Shown here: positions 17,121-25,079 of the stretch, one piece after another
How positions within the stretch are numbered: the stretch's first letter is position 1
How the letters are laid out: every line of letters begins with the position of its first letter
NCBI GenBank assembly: GCA_964642315.1
Contig: CAZXOG010000004.1
Span: forward strand, 66,542 to 130,541
Direction: 5' to 3'
Source: JAGVDM01 sp964642315
GTDB lineage: Bacteria; Patescibacteriota; Gracilibacteria; Peribacterales; Peribacteraceae
DNA: 64,000 nt
The notes under the pieces: generated by a model
Database searches by the model: none
Seen by the model: the letters and a program-made list of their open reading frames with translations, nothing else
What the model was told of the DNA's origin: nothing
Position numbers and translations under genes: made by a program

Positions 17121-18356
17121 ATGGCACGACGTGCTCTGCGTTCCGGGTTCACGGCAATCGAACTTCTCCTCACCCTTGGGCTCATCACCGTGTCCGCAGG
17201 AATGGCGGTGCCGGTGTATCGGCAATACCTCATTCGCAGCGATCTGGAGATCGCCCGGCAGAATATCTCGCAGGGCATTCAGCGCGCGAAATTCCTCTCG
17301 CAGGTTGCCATGAACGACTCCTCATGGGGATTTTCTACCGATGCGCTCCCCGGCCGGGGCGTGCTCTTCATGGGCGATTCCTACGCCACCCGCAATGCCG
17401 AATTCGACGAGGAATACTCCATTCCGCAGACCATCGCGATCTCGGGTCTTTCCGAGGTGAGCTTCAGCAAAATTACCGGGCGCCCGGAAGAAACGGGGAC
17501 CATCGTTCTCACAGCATTGAACGGCGAGCAGAGGATGATCGCCGTGAGCGTGGGCGACGATGGGACGGTGAGCATCCCGGAAGACTGGATGGAAATCTGT
17601 GTGGATCCGTACGGGGAAAATCCACGGACGGTCCGCGTGCCGGATTCTCTGTGGGAGTACTACGAGGGGCAGGGGGCGCAGATCGGCGCATGTGGCAGTG
17701 TGCCGGAAGCAGATGATGACGATGCAGACGACGATGCAGACGACGACGCGGACGACGACGATGATGGTGGGGACGCAGATTTTGTGATCGACGGCGACAC
17801 GGTTGTGCCAAACCAGAATTTCACCTGCGAACTCAAGGTACTCGGTGCGGCCATCACTTCCGGCGGGTCGCACGTCCCCGTGACGCTGCAGGCGAAATTC
17901 GGCGGCGTATGGGTGGATGCATTCGGTCCTTGGAACATGGCGGTGGATGCAGATGTGAATGACGGGCAGCAGCACACGTACGATTGCACGAACATCTACA
18001 CGGCAGGTACGCAGATCGAAGTGCGCGCGCAGTCGTGGCAGAAGAAGAGCTGGTGGTACAGCGGGGCGAGTAACACGCACTGGAACGTCATCATGATGCA
18101 CAACACGAACAATGAACCGGGGAACGATCACATCTGGGTCCTCCGGGATGGAGATCCGGTTCCCGACGTTCCGGGGATGAGCAGCCAGGCATCCATCGAG
18201 GATTTCGTGAGCGATTACGTCAATCTGCAGACCGGTCTCATGCAGATGGGGCCTGGGCAGGCGGTGTACCTCTTCGAGCTGGGGACCAACGATCTCAACA
18301 GTTCCGCAGCGGATTTCCAAGATCTTGTCCTGCTCCTCACACTCAGGGGCGCGTGA
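17121..18356 (+). CDS. Type IV pilin-like protein with Asp-rich linker and C-terminal globular domain
   Basis: A 411-residue pseudopilin. The class III signal peptide is MARRALRSG/FTAIELLL, with Glu at +5 and a hydrophobic helix that fits prepilin peptidase cleavage. A GspH-like pilin head follows to about residue 195. Residues 198-215 are almost pure Asp with single Ala spacers, and the C-terminal 190 residues form a separate Trp-rich domain (SWQKKSWWYSGASNTHW) of unknown family, possibly an adhesin. Only the first half is normal for a pilin (150-200 residues). It begins the minor pilin operon and no Shine-Dalgarno precedes the ATG. Confidence 0.85.
   Translation: MARRALRSGFTAIELLLTLGLITVSAGMAVPVYRQYLIRSDLEIARQNISQGIQRAKFLSQVAMNDSSWGFSTDALPGRGVLFMGDSYATRNAEFDEEYSIPQTIAISGLSEVSFSKITGRPEETGTIVLTALNGEQRMIAVSVGDDGTVSIPEDWMEICVDPYGENPRTVRVPDSLWEYYEGQGAQIGACGSVPEADDDDADDDADDDADDDDDGGDADFVIDGDTVVPNQNFTCELKVLGAAITSGGSHVPVTLQAKFGGVWVDAFGPWNMAVDADVNDGQQHTYDCTNIYTAGTQIEVRAQSWQKKSWWYSGASNTHWNVIMMHNTNNEPGNDHIWVLRDGDPVPDVPGMSSQASIEDFVSDYVNLQTGLMQMGPGQAVYLFELGTNDLNSSAADFQDLVLLLTLRGA
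17712..17765 (+). repeat. Tandem Asp codon tract (Asp3-4-Ala units)
   Basis: In-frame GAT/GAC runs interrupted by GCA/GCG encode about 15 Asp in 18 residues as a linker between the pilin head and the C-terminal domain. The codon repeats could vary in copy number between strains. Confidence 0.7.
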
Positions 18357-18387
18357 GCGCATGTTCCTCCGCAGGCTGATTCTCCAG

Positions 18388-18393
18388 TACAAT
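18388..18393 (+). promoter_or_regulatory. -10 box upstream of the PilV-like gene
   Basis: TACAAT at 18388-18393 overlaps an in-frame ATG at 18392, so translation must begin at the next ATG (18401), 7 nt further on. The -35 is poor. Confidence 0.45.
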
Positions 18394-18400
18394 GCATCCC

Positions 18401-19894
18401 ATGCTGCAGAACATGCTGCAGGCATGGCGGAAAGCCTCCGTTCGGCAGCGGCGTGGGTCGCTGCTCGTTGAGGCGATGCTTGGCATCGTGCTCTTCGGCG
18501 TTTTTGCGACTGCCACTTTCCTCACGCTGCTCACGGGGCAGGAGAGCTCGCAGGAAGGGGCGGACCGCATCCGCGGCGTGCACTTCACCGAACAGGCGCT
18601 GGAAGTCGCCAAGGCGATCCGTGACCGCGATTTCGCCGATATCGCCGTAGAGGGGCAACACGGTTTTACCCTGGATGAAGCCGGTGAGTGGGTGCTCTCC
18701 GGCTCGTCCATCGAACGGTACGGGTATACGACGTCGCTGTTTATCCATGTCATCGCCGATGACAAAATCCGCGCCGCAGCGCGGTCAACGTGGAAGCACG
18801 GGTACCACCGGTCGGGTGCGACGGTGCTTTCCACCGAACTCACCGATTGGCGGAGCAGATCAGCAGGCGTTGGCGACTGGTCTAACCCATCGCAGGCAGC
18901 GGAGCTCATCGTCACGGGGCCGCCGTACCTCGGTGGCATCGCCGTTGCCGGTGACTATGCGTTCGTGACGAGCGCGGCGGATGGTGCGGGTCTCTACGTC
19001 TTCGATGTCTCAGACGAGAACGCGCCCTTCCGCGTTTCCACGGATTTCGCGCTGCCCGGAGGGGCGCAAAGTCCTCTGGTGTACAACGACACGTTGTACC
19101 TCGTGGCAAGCGAAGCAGGCGATGAAATTCTCGCGTACGACGTGTCCGATCCGGTGTCACTCAATGCGGCCACGGTCCCTATTGCCAGTTATGACATCCC
19201 GGGCGGGACGAACCGCGGCACGGCGCTTGCGCGCAAGGGCACAACGCTCCTCGCAGGAGCCCTGGGAGATGCCGATGAGAGCGAGTTCTATGCGCTGGAC
19301 ATCAGCAACCCGGCGCAGATCATGCTTACCGGAGAGTTCAACATTGCCGAGAACCCGACGGTGAACGATGTGTACGTTTCCGGGATTTTTGCGTATCTCG
19401 CCACAGCCTCCGATATCCACGAGATCACCATTATCGATGTTTCCGATCCGGCAGCTATGCAATTGCATGCGGCGTACAACGCGCTCGATGCTCATGATGG
19501 CATGGCGGTGCGCTCGTCCGGAACGGGTTTCTACTTGGGGAGAGCCGCGGGCGCCGCCATCGATGAATACCTGCTCATCACGGGTTCCGGCGGCGTGCCC
19601 AGCACGAATCCGCTGAATACGTACGGGGCGGATCTCGGCGCTGCGGGGGAGGGGGCTGTGAATGCCATGGCCGTAGATACGCTCGGTTGCTACGCGTTCC
19701 TTGCGACTGACTACACGTACAAGGAAATGCAGGTGCGCAGCGCGCGGTACAAAACCATTCCCGAGGAGGCGTACATAGATCTCGCGAGCGATGCCCGGGG
19801 CGTGTTCTACGATATGATGACCGACCGGCTGTACGTTTCCACGAATACGGGTTTCCTCATCTTCACGCCCGGAACGGGCGGCGATTGCCTATGA
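18401..19894 (+). CDS. Minor pilin (PilV/GspI-like) fused to an LVIVD-repeat beta-propeller
   Basis: A 497-residue protein that starts as a prepilin: a basic leader ending RRG, then SLLVEAMLGIVLF with Glu at +5 and a pilin helix, then a short pilin head (EQALEVAKAIRDRDF is typical of PilV). From about residue 160 the chain consists of repeated units of the LVIVD type (YAFVTSAADGAGLYVFDVSD, LYLVASEAGDEILAYDVSD, FAYLATASDIHEITIIDVSD), which form a beta-propeller exposed on the pilus. The stop overlaps the next gene's ATG (ATGA). A propeller-bearing minor pilin suggests surface or partner-cell binding at the tip. Confidence 0.85.
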   Translation: MLQNMLQAWRKASVRQRRGSLLVEAMLGIVLFGVFATATFLTLLTGQESSQEGADRIRGVHFTEQALEVAKAIRDRDFADIAVEGQHGFTLDEAGEWVLSGSSIERYGYTTSLFIHVIADDKIRAAARSTWKHGYHRSGATVLSTELTDWRSRSAGVGDWSNPSQAAELIVTGPPYLGGIAVAGDYAFVTSAADGAGLYVFDVSDENAPFRVSTDFALPGGAQSPLVYNDTLYLVASEAGDEILAYDVSDPVSLNAATVPIASYDIPGGTNRGTALARKGTTLLAGALGDADESEFYALDISNPAQIMLTGEFNIAENPTVNDVYVSGIFAYLATASDIHEITIIDVSDPAAMQLHAAYNALDAHDGMAVRSSGTGFYLGRAAGAAIDEYLLITGSGGVPSTNPLNTYGADLGAAGEGAVNAMAVDTLGCYAFLATDYTYKEMQVRSARYKTIPEEAYIDLASDARGVFYDMMTDRLYVSTNTGFLIFTPGTGGDCL

Positions 19895-21414
19895 AATCTC
19901 CCTCCGCGAAGAACGGCTACGTCCTGCTCCTCACGGTGCTCGTCGTCGGTGTCATGGCGTCGGCCACGGCAGTATCGCTCATACTCCTCGGGCTTGGCAT
20001 CGAGCGGAGCGCGTATTCCATCCAGCTCTCTTCCCAAGCGCGCATGGCTGCATGGACGTGCATGGAGAATGCAATTCGTTCCCTGCAGGAGGACCTGGAG
20101 TACACCGGCAACCACGACCGCTCATTCGTGTACGGATACGAGGTGCCCGGACGGGGGCTGCAGTACGGAACAACAACATGCCGCATCTATCCAATCGGCG
20201 GCGAGGGCAACGAGGACCGCATTCTCTGTGTAGAGGGGACATTCGGCGATTTCACGACGCGCAGGTTCCAGGTGCATGTGAGCCGCGTGCTCCCGAGCCC
20301 GATCATCACGTCGTGGGAGGAGGCAGAAGCCATCACCGATTGCGACGCATTCACAGGCCCCCCTCCGACGGACTGCGGGAACGGTTTGGTGCAGGGTGAT
20401 ATCGGCGAGGAGTGCGACGATGGCAACACGGTAAACAACGATGGATGCTCTTCCGTCTGCGATGCGGAGATCTGTGGCGACGGAACGCATCAGGCCGGCG
20501 AGGAGTGCGACGACGGCAATCTCGTTGCCGGTGACGGGTGCTCGGAGAGCTGCACCGCAGAGGTCTGCGGCGACAGTTCGCTCGATGCCGGCGAGGAGTG
20601 CGATGACGGCAATCTCGTGGACAATGACGGGTGCTCTTCTCTCTGCCAGATCGAGGAGTGCGGTGATGGCATCGTGCAGACAGGCGAGGAGTGCGACGAT
20701 GGAAACACGGCAGATGGCGATGGTTGCGATGCCAGTTGCCGCATTGAAGTAGTGCAGGAAGAGGGGCCGAGCGACTACATCGCCTACTGGAAACTCGATG
20801 AAACGAATCCGAATGATCAGGCTGTCGATAGCGGGCCGAGCGGATTCACCGGCACGCCGCAGTCCGGCGTCGGTGTCATAACGTCGGGCCTTGCCCCATT
20901 CACCTTCGGCAATAGCGCCGCGCGGGATTTTGACGGCGTGAATGATCGCGTGAATACATCGAACAGTTCCGCGCTCTTCCCCGACCAGATGACGGTGTCG
21001 TTCTGGACGAAGAACGACGTGTATCCTGCGCAGTTCGATGGCATCCTCTGCAAGACGCGCCAGACAAGCTGGAATCAGGGGTGGGGATTCTTCTACAACT
21101 CCTGGAATCAGGTGGCGTTCTTCATCGAACAGTGGAACTCCAACATTGTCTACGCTTCCATCAATCCGCTTGTATGGAACCACATTGTCGGCACATACAA
21201 CGGGTCCACGTTGCGCATCTATGTAAACGGCGTGCCGGGGACATCCGACTCATTTGGCGGCACACTCCACAAAGATAGGACCCTGGAATTTGGACGCTGC
21301 GGCGATAGCAGCGCCGCGAATTCGTTCAACATCAACGGGAAAATCGATGATGTCCGTATCTACGACCGCATCCTCAGCGAGGATGAAATTTCCGCTCTCG
21401 CATCTGGCAACTGA
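19891..21414 (+). CDS. PilX-like minor pilin with four DUF4215 Cys-rich repeats and a LamG-like domain
   Basis: A 507-residue protein. The N-terminus MKSPSAKNG/YVLLLTVLVVG is a pilin-type leader and helix, but +5 is Leu rather than Glu, as in PilX/GspK-like tip subunits. After a head of about 140 residues come four DUF4215-type repeats (CGDG...GEECDDGN...DGC...C; 20374-20745), each with five or six Cys that probably form disulfides and bind calcium through the Asp cluster. The C-terminal 200 residues are a concanavalin/LamG-type domain (YIAYWKLDE, RDFDGVNDRV, GKIDDVRIYDRILSEDEI), a carbohydrate- or protein-binding fold. The gene is coupled by ATGA overlap to the PilV-like gene. Confidence 0.87.
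   Translation: MKSPSAKNGYVLLLTVLVVGVMASATAVSLILLGLGIERSAYSIQLSSQARMAAWTCMENAIRSLQEDLEYTGNHDRSFVYGYEVPGRGLQYGTTTCRIYPIGGEGNEDRILCVEGTFGDFTTRRFQVHVSRVLPSPIITSWEEAEAITDCDAFTGPPPTDCGNGLVQGDIGEECDDGNTVNNDGCSSVCDAEICGDGTHQAGEECDDGNLVAGDGCSESCTAEVCGDSSLDAGEECDDGNLVDNDGCSSLCQIEECGDGIVQTGEECDDGNTADGDGCDASCRIEVVQEEGPSDYIAYWKLDETNPNDQAVDSGPSGFTGTPQSGVGVITSGLAPFTFGNSAARDFDGVNDRVNTSNSSALFPDQMTVSFWTKNDVYPAQFDGILCKTRQTSWNQGWGFFYNSWNQVAFFIEQWNSNIVYASINPLVWNHIVGTYNGSTLRIYVNGVPGTSDSFGGTLHKDRTLEFGRCGDSSAANSFNINGKIDDVRIYDRILSEDEISALASGN
20374..20745 (+). repeat. Four tandem DUF4215 (Cys-rich) repeat units
   Basis: Four in-frame units of about 31-33 codons share a GEECDDGN core and DGC...C ending. The GAGTGCGACGATGGCAA-like core recurs with synonymous changes in all four copies, consistent with internal duplication. 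Confidence 0.85.
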
Positions 21415-21417
21415 TCA

Positions 21418-22083
21418 ATGCGCGTCCTCCTCCGTTTCCTGCATCGGCACGAACGAAACCGCCCCGGCGTGACGCTGCTCGAGATGCTCATTTTTGTGGC
21501 AATCATGTCCCTGATGGCATCGGCGCTCCTGCCGTTCCTCTTCTCGGTCACGGAGAGCCGCCAGCGACAGGATGCCATTGCGCTCGTGGAGCAGAACGGC
21601 GCACAGACGATTCAGGCGATCATCCAGGAAGTGCAGTCCGCCGAGCGGGTTCTGGATCCCGCACCGGGCGGCACGGGGTTCATTCTCGCTCTCCAGACTG
21701 ATTCTGGGGCCACAAATCCAACAATCATTGCCCGGGACAGCGGCGCGATCGTCCTCGTGCAGGGGCACGCCCGCCGTATCCTGAGCTCCGATCTCGTCGG
21801 CGTGACGCACTTTGCAGTCGACAATACATCCGTTGCGGAAGATCGGCAGAGTATCGCCGTCAGCCTGGATATGCGCCGCGTTATCCGCCTGCATCAGCCG
21901 CTCGTGTACGAGAGCCACTTCGATACGGTGGTGAATCTTTATCCCGATGACGATGTCACAGGGAACACCTGCGGATGCATTACGCCGTTCTGCGATACGG
22001 CATCCGGCACGTACGTGTGGCAGGTGTGCATCGACGGGCTCTGCGTGCCGTACACCGATTTCCAGTGTGTGTACGAGGATTGA
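21418..22083 (+). CDS. Minor pilin (PilW/GspJ-like)
   Basis: A 221-residue prepilin. The leader ends NRPG and mature sequence begins VTLLEMLIFVAIMSLMASALLPF, with Glu at +5. The head shows the GspJ/PilW pattern: a run RQRQDAIALVEQNGAQTIQAI that continues the helix, then strands of a pilin fold. The C-terminus has six Cys in about 50 residues (TCGCITPFC and VCIDGLCVP), suggesting a disulfide-stabilised end. It starts 3 bp after the DUF4215/LamG pilin gene, so the three minor pilins are one operon. Confidence 0.85.
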   Translation: MRVLLRFLHRHERNRPGVTLLEMLIFVAIMSLMASALLPFLFSVTESRQRQDAIALVEQNGAQTIQAIIQEVQSAERVLDPAPGGTGFILALQTDSGATNPTIIARDSGAIVLVQGHARRILSSDLVGVTHFAVDNTSVAEDRQSIAVSLDMRRVIRLHQPLVYESHFDTVVNLYPDDDVTGNTCGCITPFCDTASGTYVWQVCIDGLCVPYTDFQCVYED

Positions 22084-22141
22084 TCAGTGATCCCCACGAT
22101 TTGGAATTATTTGCAGCACTGTCAAGTGCATCCTCGGGCGA

Positions 22142-22163
22142 ACCGCTTTGGAAGCGGTACAAT
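22142..22163 (+). promoter_or_regulatory. Palindrome abutting the -10 box of the major pilin-like gene
   Basis: ACCGCTT-TGG-AAGCGGT is a perfect 7-bp inverted repeat (22142-22158) whose last base is the first base of the -10 hexamer TACAAT (22158-22163). No good -35 is seen. An operator, or an activator site replacing the -35, is plausible. Confidence 0.5.
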
Positions 22164-22213
22164 GGCACACAACATTGGGAATTCCTCTCCCTTCCACTTC
22201 CCCCTCTCGTGCC

Positions 22214-22687
22214 ATGAGTAGCACATTCTCCTCTCTGAAGCTTCGGCGCGGCTTCACCCTGATCGAGCTTCTGCTCGTGATCGGTATCATTGCGATCCTC
22301 GCGTCGATCGTCATCGTCGCCATCAACCCGACCAAGCAGTTGGGTGACGCGCGCAACGCGCAACGCCGCAGCGATGTGAACACCATCCTCAATGCGGTGT
22401 ACCAGTACGCGATCGATAACAACGGCCAGCTGCCGACCGGCATTCCCACGGGGCAGGCGGCCGCTTCGGAGATCTGCACGGCTGATGCGGTTCTTGCGGG
22501 GACCTGCGGCGCCGGTGTTGATCTCAACGTTCTCACGGGTTCGTACCTCGTGAGCATCCCAGCTGACCCGCAGTCAACGGGCACGGGCACCGATTACATG
22601 ATCTACAAGGACACCCGCGGTCGTGTGACGGTCTACGCGTCGACGACGGAAGGTGATCCCGCCCCGACGATCAGTGTGACCCGGTAA
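22214..22687 (+). CDS. Type IV pilin / pseudopilin (major-pilin candidate)
   Basis: A 157-residue classic prepilin: leader MSSTFSSLKLRRG, then FTLIELLLVIGIIAILASIV with Glu at +5. Helix residues AINPTKQLGDARNAQRRSDV and a head with YQYAIDNNGQLP are the common pattern of GspG/PilA-like pilins. Two Cys (ICTADAVLAGTC) could form a small loop. It has its own promoter region and is followed at once by a strong terminator, so it is monocistronic and can be expressed more strongly than the minor pilins, which fits a major subunit. Family length is normal. The ATG at 22214 has no Shine-Dalgarno. Confidence 0.93.
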   Translation: MSSTFSSLKLRRGFTLIELLLVIGIIAILASIVIVAINPTKQLGDARNAQRRSDVNTILNAVYQYAIDNNGQLPTGIPTGQAAASEICTADAVLAGTCGAGVDLNVLTGSYLVSIPADPQSTGTGTDYMIYKDTRGRVTVYASTTEGDPAPTISVTR

Positions 22688-22714
22688 TTTCTTATCGCGA
22701 GTCAAATACCGAAG

Positions 22715-22738
22715 ACAGCGCCTCCGGGCGCTGTTTTC
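22715..22738 (+). terminator. Rho-independent terminator after the pilin gene
   Basis: ACAGCGCC (22715-22722), loop TCCG, GGCGCTGT (22727-22734) and a short T-run. Perfect 8-bp GC-rich stem, 28 nt after the stop. Confidence 0.85.
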
Positions 22739-22764
22739 GTAGTCTATTCATAGAATGATTATTA

Positions 22765-22773
22765 TGGTATAAT
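22765..22773 (+). promoter_or_regulatory. Extended -10 promoter of the histidine kinase
   Basis: TGG directly before consensus TATAAT (22768-22773) matches the TGn extended -10. The GTG start codon at 22785 is only 11 nt further on. Confidence 0.6.
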
Positions 22774-22784
22774 AACTATTAGAA

Positions 22785-24380
22785 GTGGGTACACACACCT
22801 TGCAATTCCTGAGTGCAAAGTTGAAGCGCGGATCCATTCTCTGGAGGGCCGTGTTGTATTCCGTGCTGGTATCCGCGTTCACGGTCACGGTGCTCTCGGC
22901 GATCTCGTACATCTTCATGGTCGCGCTCATCCAGCGCGGATCCGTTGATATCGATATCTACCAGCTCCTGCAGTACGTTGCGCAGCTCGGGCGCACGCTC
23001 CTCCTTGTCGGCGGCGTGTCGTTGCTCCTTTCCATTGTTCTCTCCTTCTCCTTCGGACACCGTCTCGCACAACCGTTTCTGGAGATGCAGGAGAAGGTGG
23101 AAAAAATCCAGCCGGGCCGCTGGCACTACCGACACACCATTCATACCGGAGATGAAGCCGAACAGCTGGATGCGACCGTTGCGGATCTCACGCGCAGACT
23201 CGCGAAAGTGTACGCACACCTCGAGGAAGAAATAGCTGCACGGACGAAAGCGCTGGAGGAGGAGTACGAGAAGGACCGCACGATTCTCAAATCAGTTCAT
23301 ATAGGGATTCTCGTTATCAACAAGCAGGGCATTATCGTGCAGGCAAATCCGGCTGCGATGCAGCTGCTCAAATTGCAGGAGAAGGACGCACTGGGGAAGG
23401 CGGCAGACGACGTGCTGGTCCTTCGGCAGAAAGCGAAGCGCCTCGAGCGCGCCGCTCATCCCGTCTATGCGTGCCTGAAGACCGGCGAGGCAATCGGGGG
23501 GATGCCCACAGTGCACACGACCGCACTCCTCAAGAATGGCGGGGAGCTGCCCGTGAGAATCTCTGTGGCGCCTCTCCGGCAGAAACGGACGCTCCTCGGC
23601 GCGGTCGCGCTCTTCCAGGATGTGACGATGGAGCGCCAGCTCGACTACATGAAGACGGATTTTCTCACGCTCGCCTCCCACCATCTCCGCACCCCGCTCT
23701 CCACGCTCCAGTGGTATTTGGAGCTCTTTACGACAGAAGCACACACGTCGCTCACGAGCGAGCAGAAATCGTTCCTCATGGAAATGCGGCTTGCAACGAA
23801 GAAAATGGCGCTCGTGCTTGGCGAATTGATGGACGCTTCGCGGCTGTCGGAGGGGGGTTTCGCGCCGGTTTTCCAGAACGTGGATGTCCGTTCACTGGTC
23901 GAAGAGGTCACGAAGAGCACAAAATCACTCCTCGATTCGCACAAGGTTACCTGTTCGGTAGAGATGCCGGAGCGGCCGGAAGTCATCCGTACCGATCCGC
24001 TACTCGCGAGCATCGTTCTCCAAAATTTCCTGCATAATGCGGCGAAGTACTCACGTCCAGGCGGTGGAGTGGTTGTTTCCGTGAAGAACTCGGGCGAGCA
24101 TATCATCGTGCAGGTTGCGGATCATGGTATTGGCATCCCGTACGCCGAACAGGAACTGATTTTTGAGAAGCTCTACCGCGCATCCAATGCACGGGCGGTG
24201 GAGACGAACGGGGCGGGTCTGGGCCTGTATTCCTGCAAGATGATCGCGGAGAAAATTGGGGCGTTTGTCTCCTTCGTAAGCGAGGAAGGAAAGGGAAGTA
24301 CGTTCACAGTGGCGTTCCCGCCGGCTGGAAAAATACAGAAGCGGGAACAGCAGAAGAAACACACGAGCAAGAAACGCTGA
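22785..24380 (+). CDS. Membrane sensor histidine kinase with HAMP-like and PAS domains
   Basis: A 531-residue two-component sensor. Two membrane helices (SILWRAVLYSVLVSAFTVTVL and LLLVGGVSLLLSIVLSF) flank only a short outer loop, so sensing may be intramembrane or cytoplasmic. A HAMP-like stretch leads to a coiled coil, a PAS domain (about 165-275, SVHIGILVINKQGIIVQANPA), the HisKA dimerisation helix with the phosphorylated His in LASHHLRTPLSTL (about 298), and the HATPase domain with N box LHNAAKY, G1 DHGIGIP and G2 GAGLGLYSC. It starts with GTG. Position at the end of the pilus cluster suggests pairing with the receiver at 12857. Confidence 0.92.
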   Translation: MGTHTLQFLSAKLKRGSILWRAVLYSVLVSAFTVTVLSAISYIFMVALIQRGSVDIDIYQLLQYVAQLGRTLLLVGGVSLLLSIVLSFSFGHRLAQPFLEMQEKVEKIQPGRWHYRHTIHTGDEAEQLDATVADLTRRLAKVYAHLEEEIAARTKALEEEYEKDRTILKSVHIGILVINKQGIIVQANPAAMQLLKLQEKDALGKAADDVLVLRQKAKRLERAAHPVYACLKTGEAIGGMPTVHTTALLKNGGELPVRISVAPLRQKRTLLGAVALFQDVTMERQLDYMKTDFLTLASHHLRTPLSTLQWYLELFTTEAHTSLTSEQKSFLMEMRLATKKMALVLGELMDASRLSEGGFAPVFQNVDVRSLVEEVTKSTKSLLDSHKVTCSVEMPERPEVIRTDPLLASIVLQNFLHNAAKYSRPGGGVVVSVKNSGEHIIVQVADHGIGIPYAEQELIFEKLYRASNARAVETNGAGLGLYSCKMIAEKIGAFVSFVSEEGKGSTFTVAFPPAGKIQKREQQKKHTSKKR

Positions 24381-24390
24381 GGCGTGGCGC

Positions 24391-24830
24391 CCGGAGCGTT
24401 CTTGCGTGTGTCGTACTCTCCTGTACGCCGGGTTCTGTATCCCGCGGATGCGGGACGATAACCATCTATCTGGGGCCCGGATTGCTCGCGGGCCTCAATG
24501 CGGAGGAGCAATCGGCGCGGCGGAACCACTGCGGAATTCCGACTGCCCAAATCCTCCTTGCACCACCATGAGTTTGCCAACCCCGCGGATGCGGGATCCT
24601 CGGTATCCGAGGCGTTTCACTCCCCTTGCGGGGCATCGTCACTGTGGTACTGGTCCTCCCGCGCCTTTACCGGATATGTGACGCGGTGGCGGCCGTTAGC
24701 CGCATGGCGTTCCATTGGTGCCCGGACGTTCCTCCCCGCACCCTTTGGCTCCATTCCGTATGTGATATGCCTAATAAGATCCAAAGGGTGCGGGGCGGTT
24801 ATCCAAAGAGCGACAGAAAGAATTCTCCGG
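24391..24830 (-). ncRNA. rnpB: RNase P RNA (bacterial type A-like)
   Basis: The catalytic RNA of tRNA 5'-end maturation, read on the minus strand. The conserved CR-I block reads GAGGAACGTCCGGGC (near 24735-24720), the CR-V/3' block reads ACAGAACCCGGC (near 24440-24428), and AGAT-AGATGG-type and GGCAAACTC/GCAAGG blocks lie between. P3 pairs CCCCGCACCCTTTGG with its complement across the loop at about 24734-24795. P1 pairs CCGGAG and TTCTT at the 5' end (near 24830) with AAGAA and CTCCGG at the 3' end (near 24391). Ends are estimated from P1. The usual GAGGAAAGT is GAGGAACGT here. Confidence 0.9.
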
Positions 24831-24971
24831 TGCATTTGTTTTCTCGGCAAGGAATTCGTAGTCTTTCCCACAGATGCGTGCCACTGTGGCCCCGGCCCCA
24901 TCCGCCCGTGCGGACTCCGGCCGGACCGCAGCAGCCGCAATCCGCTCCTTCCCGCATTCGTTGGCAACCTT

Positions 24972-25047
24972 GCCGCCTTAGCTCAGCTGGTAGAGCAACG
25001 CACTTGTAATGCGTAGGTCCGGGGTTCGAATCCCCGAGGCGGCTCCA
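24972..25047 (+). tRNA. tRNA-Thr (anticodon TGT), CCA encoded
   Basis: The acceptor stem GCCGCCT pairs with AGGCGGC. D arm GCTC...GAGC, anticodon arm CGCAC-TTGTAAT-GCG with anticodon TGT, T arm GGGG-TTCGAAT-CCCC. Discriminator T and an encoded CCA close the 76-nt gene. Confidence 0.96.
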
Positions 25048-25065
25048 TCTCAGCAGCGATCCGCG

Positions 25066-25071
25066 TACACT
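25066..25071 (+). promoter_or_regulatory. -10 box of the sugar transferase gene
   Basis: TACACT (25066-25071) between tRNA-Thr and the next gene. It ends 8 nt before the GTG start, so the mRNA would be leaderless. Confidence 0.4.
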
Positions 25072-25079
25072 GTTCCGCA

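Noticed and set aside
24831..24971. Possible extra gene or RNA between rnpB and tRNA-Thr
   Set aside because: About 140 bp with no credible frame or strong structure; probably the rnpB promoter region and spacer.
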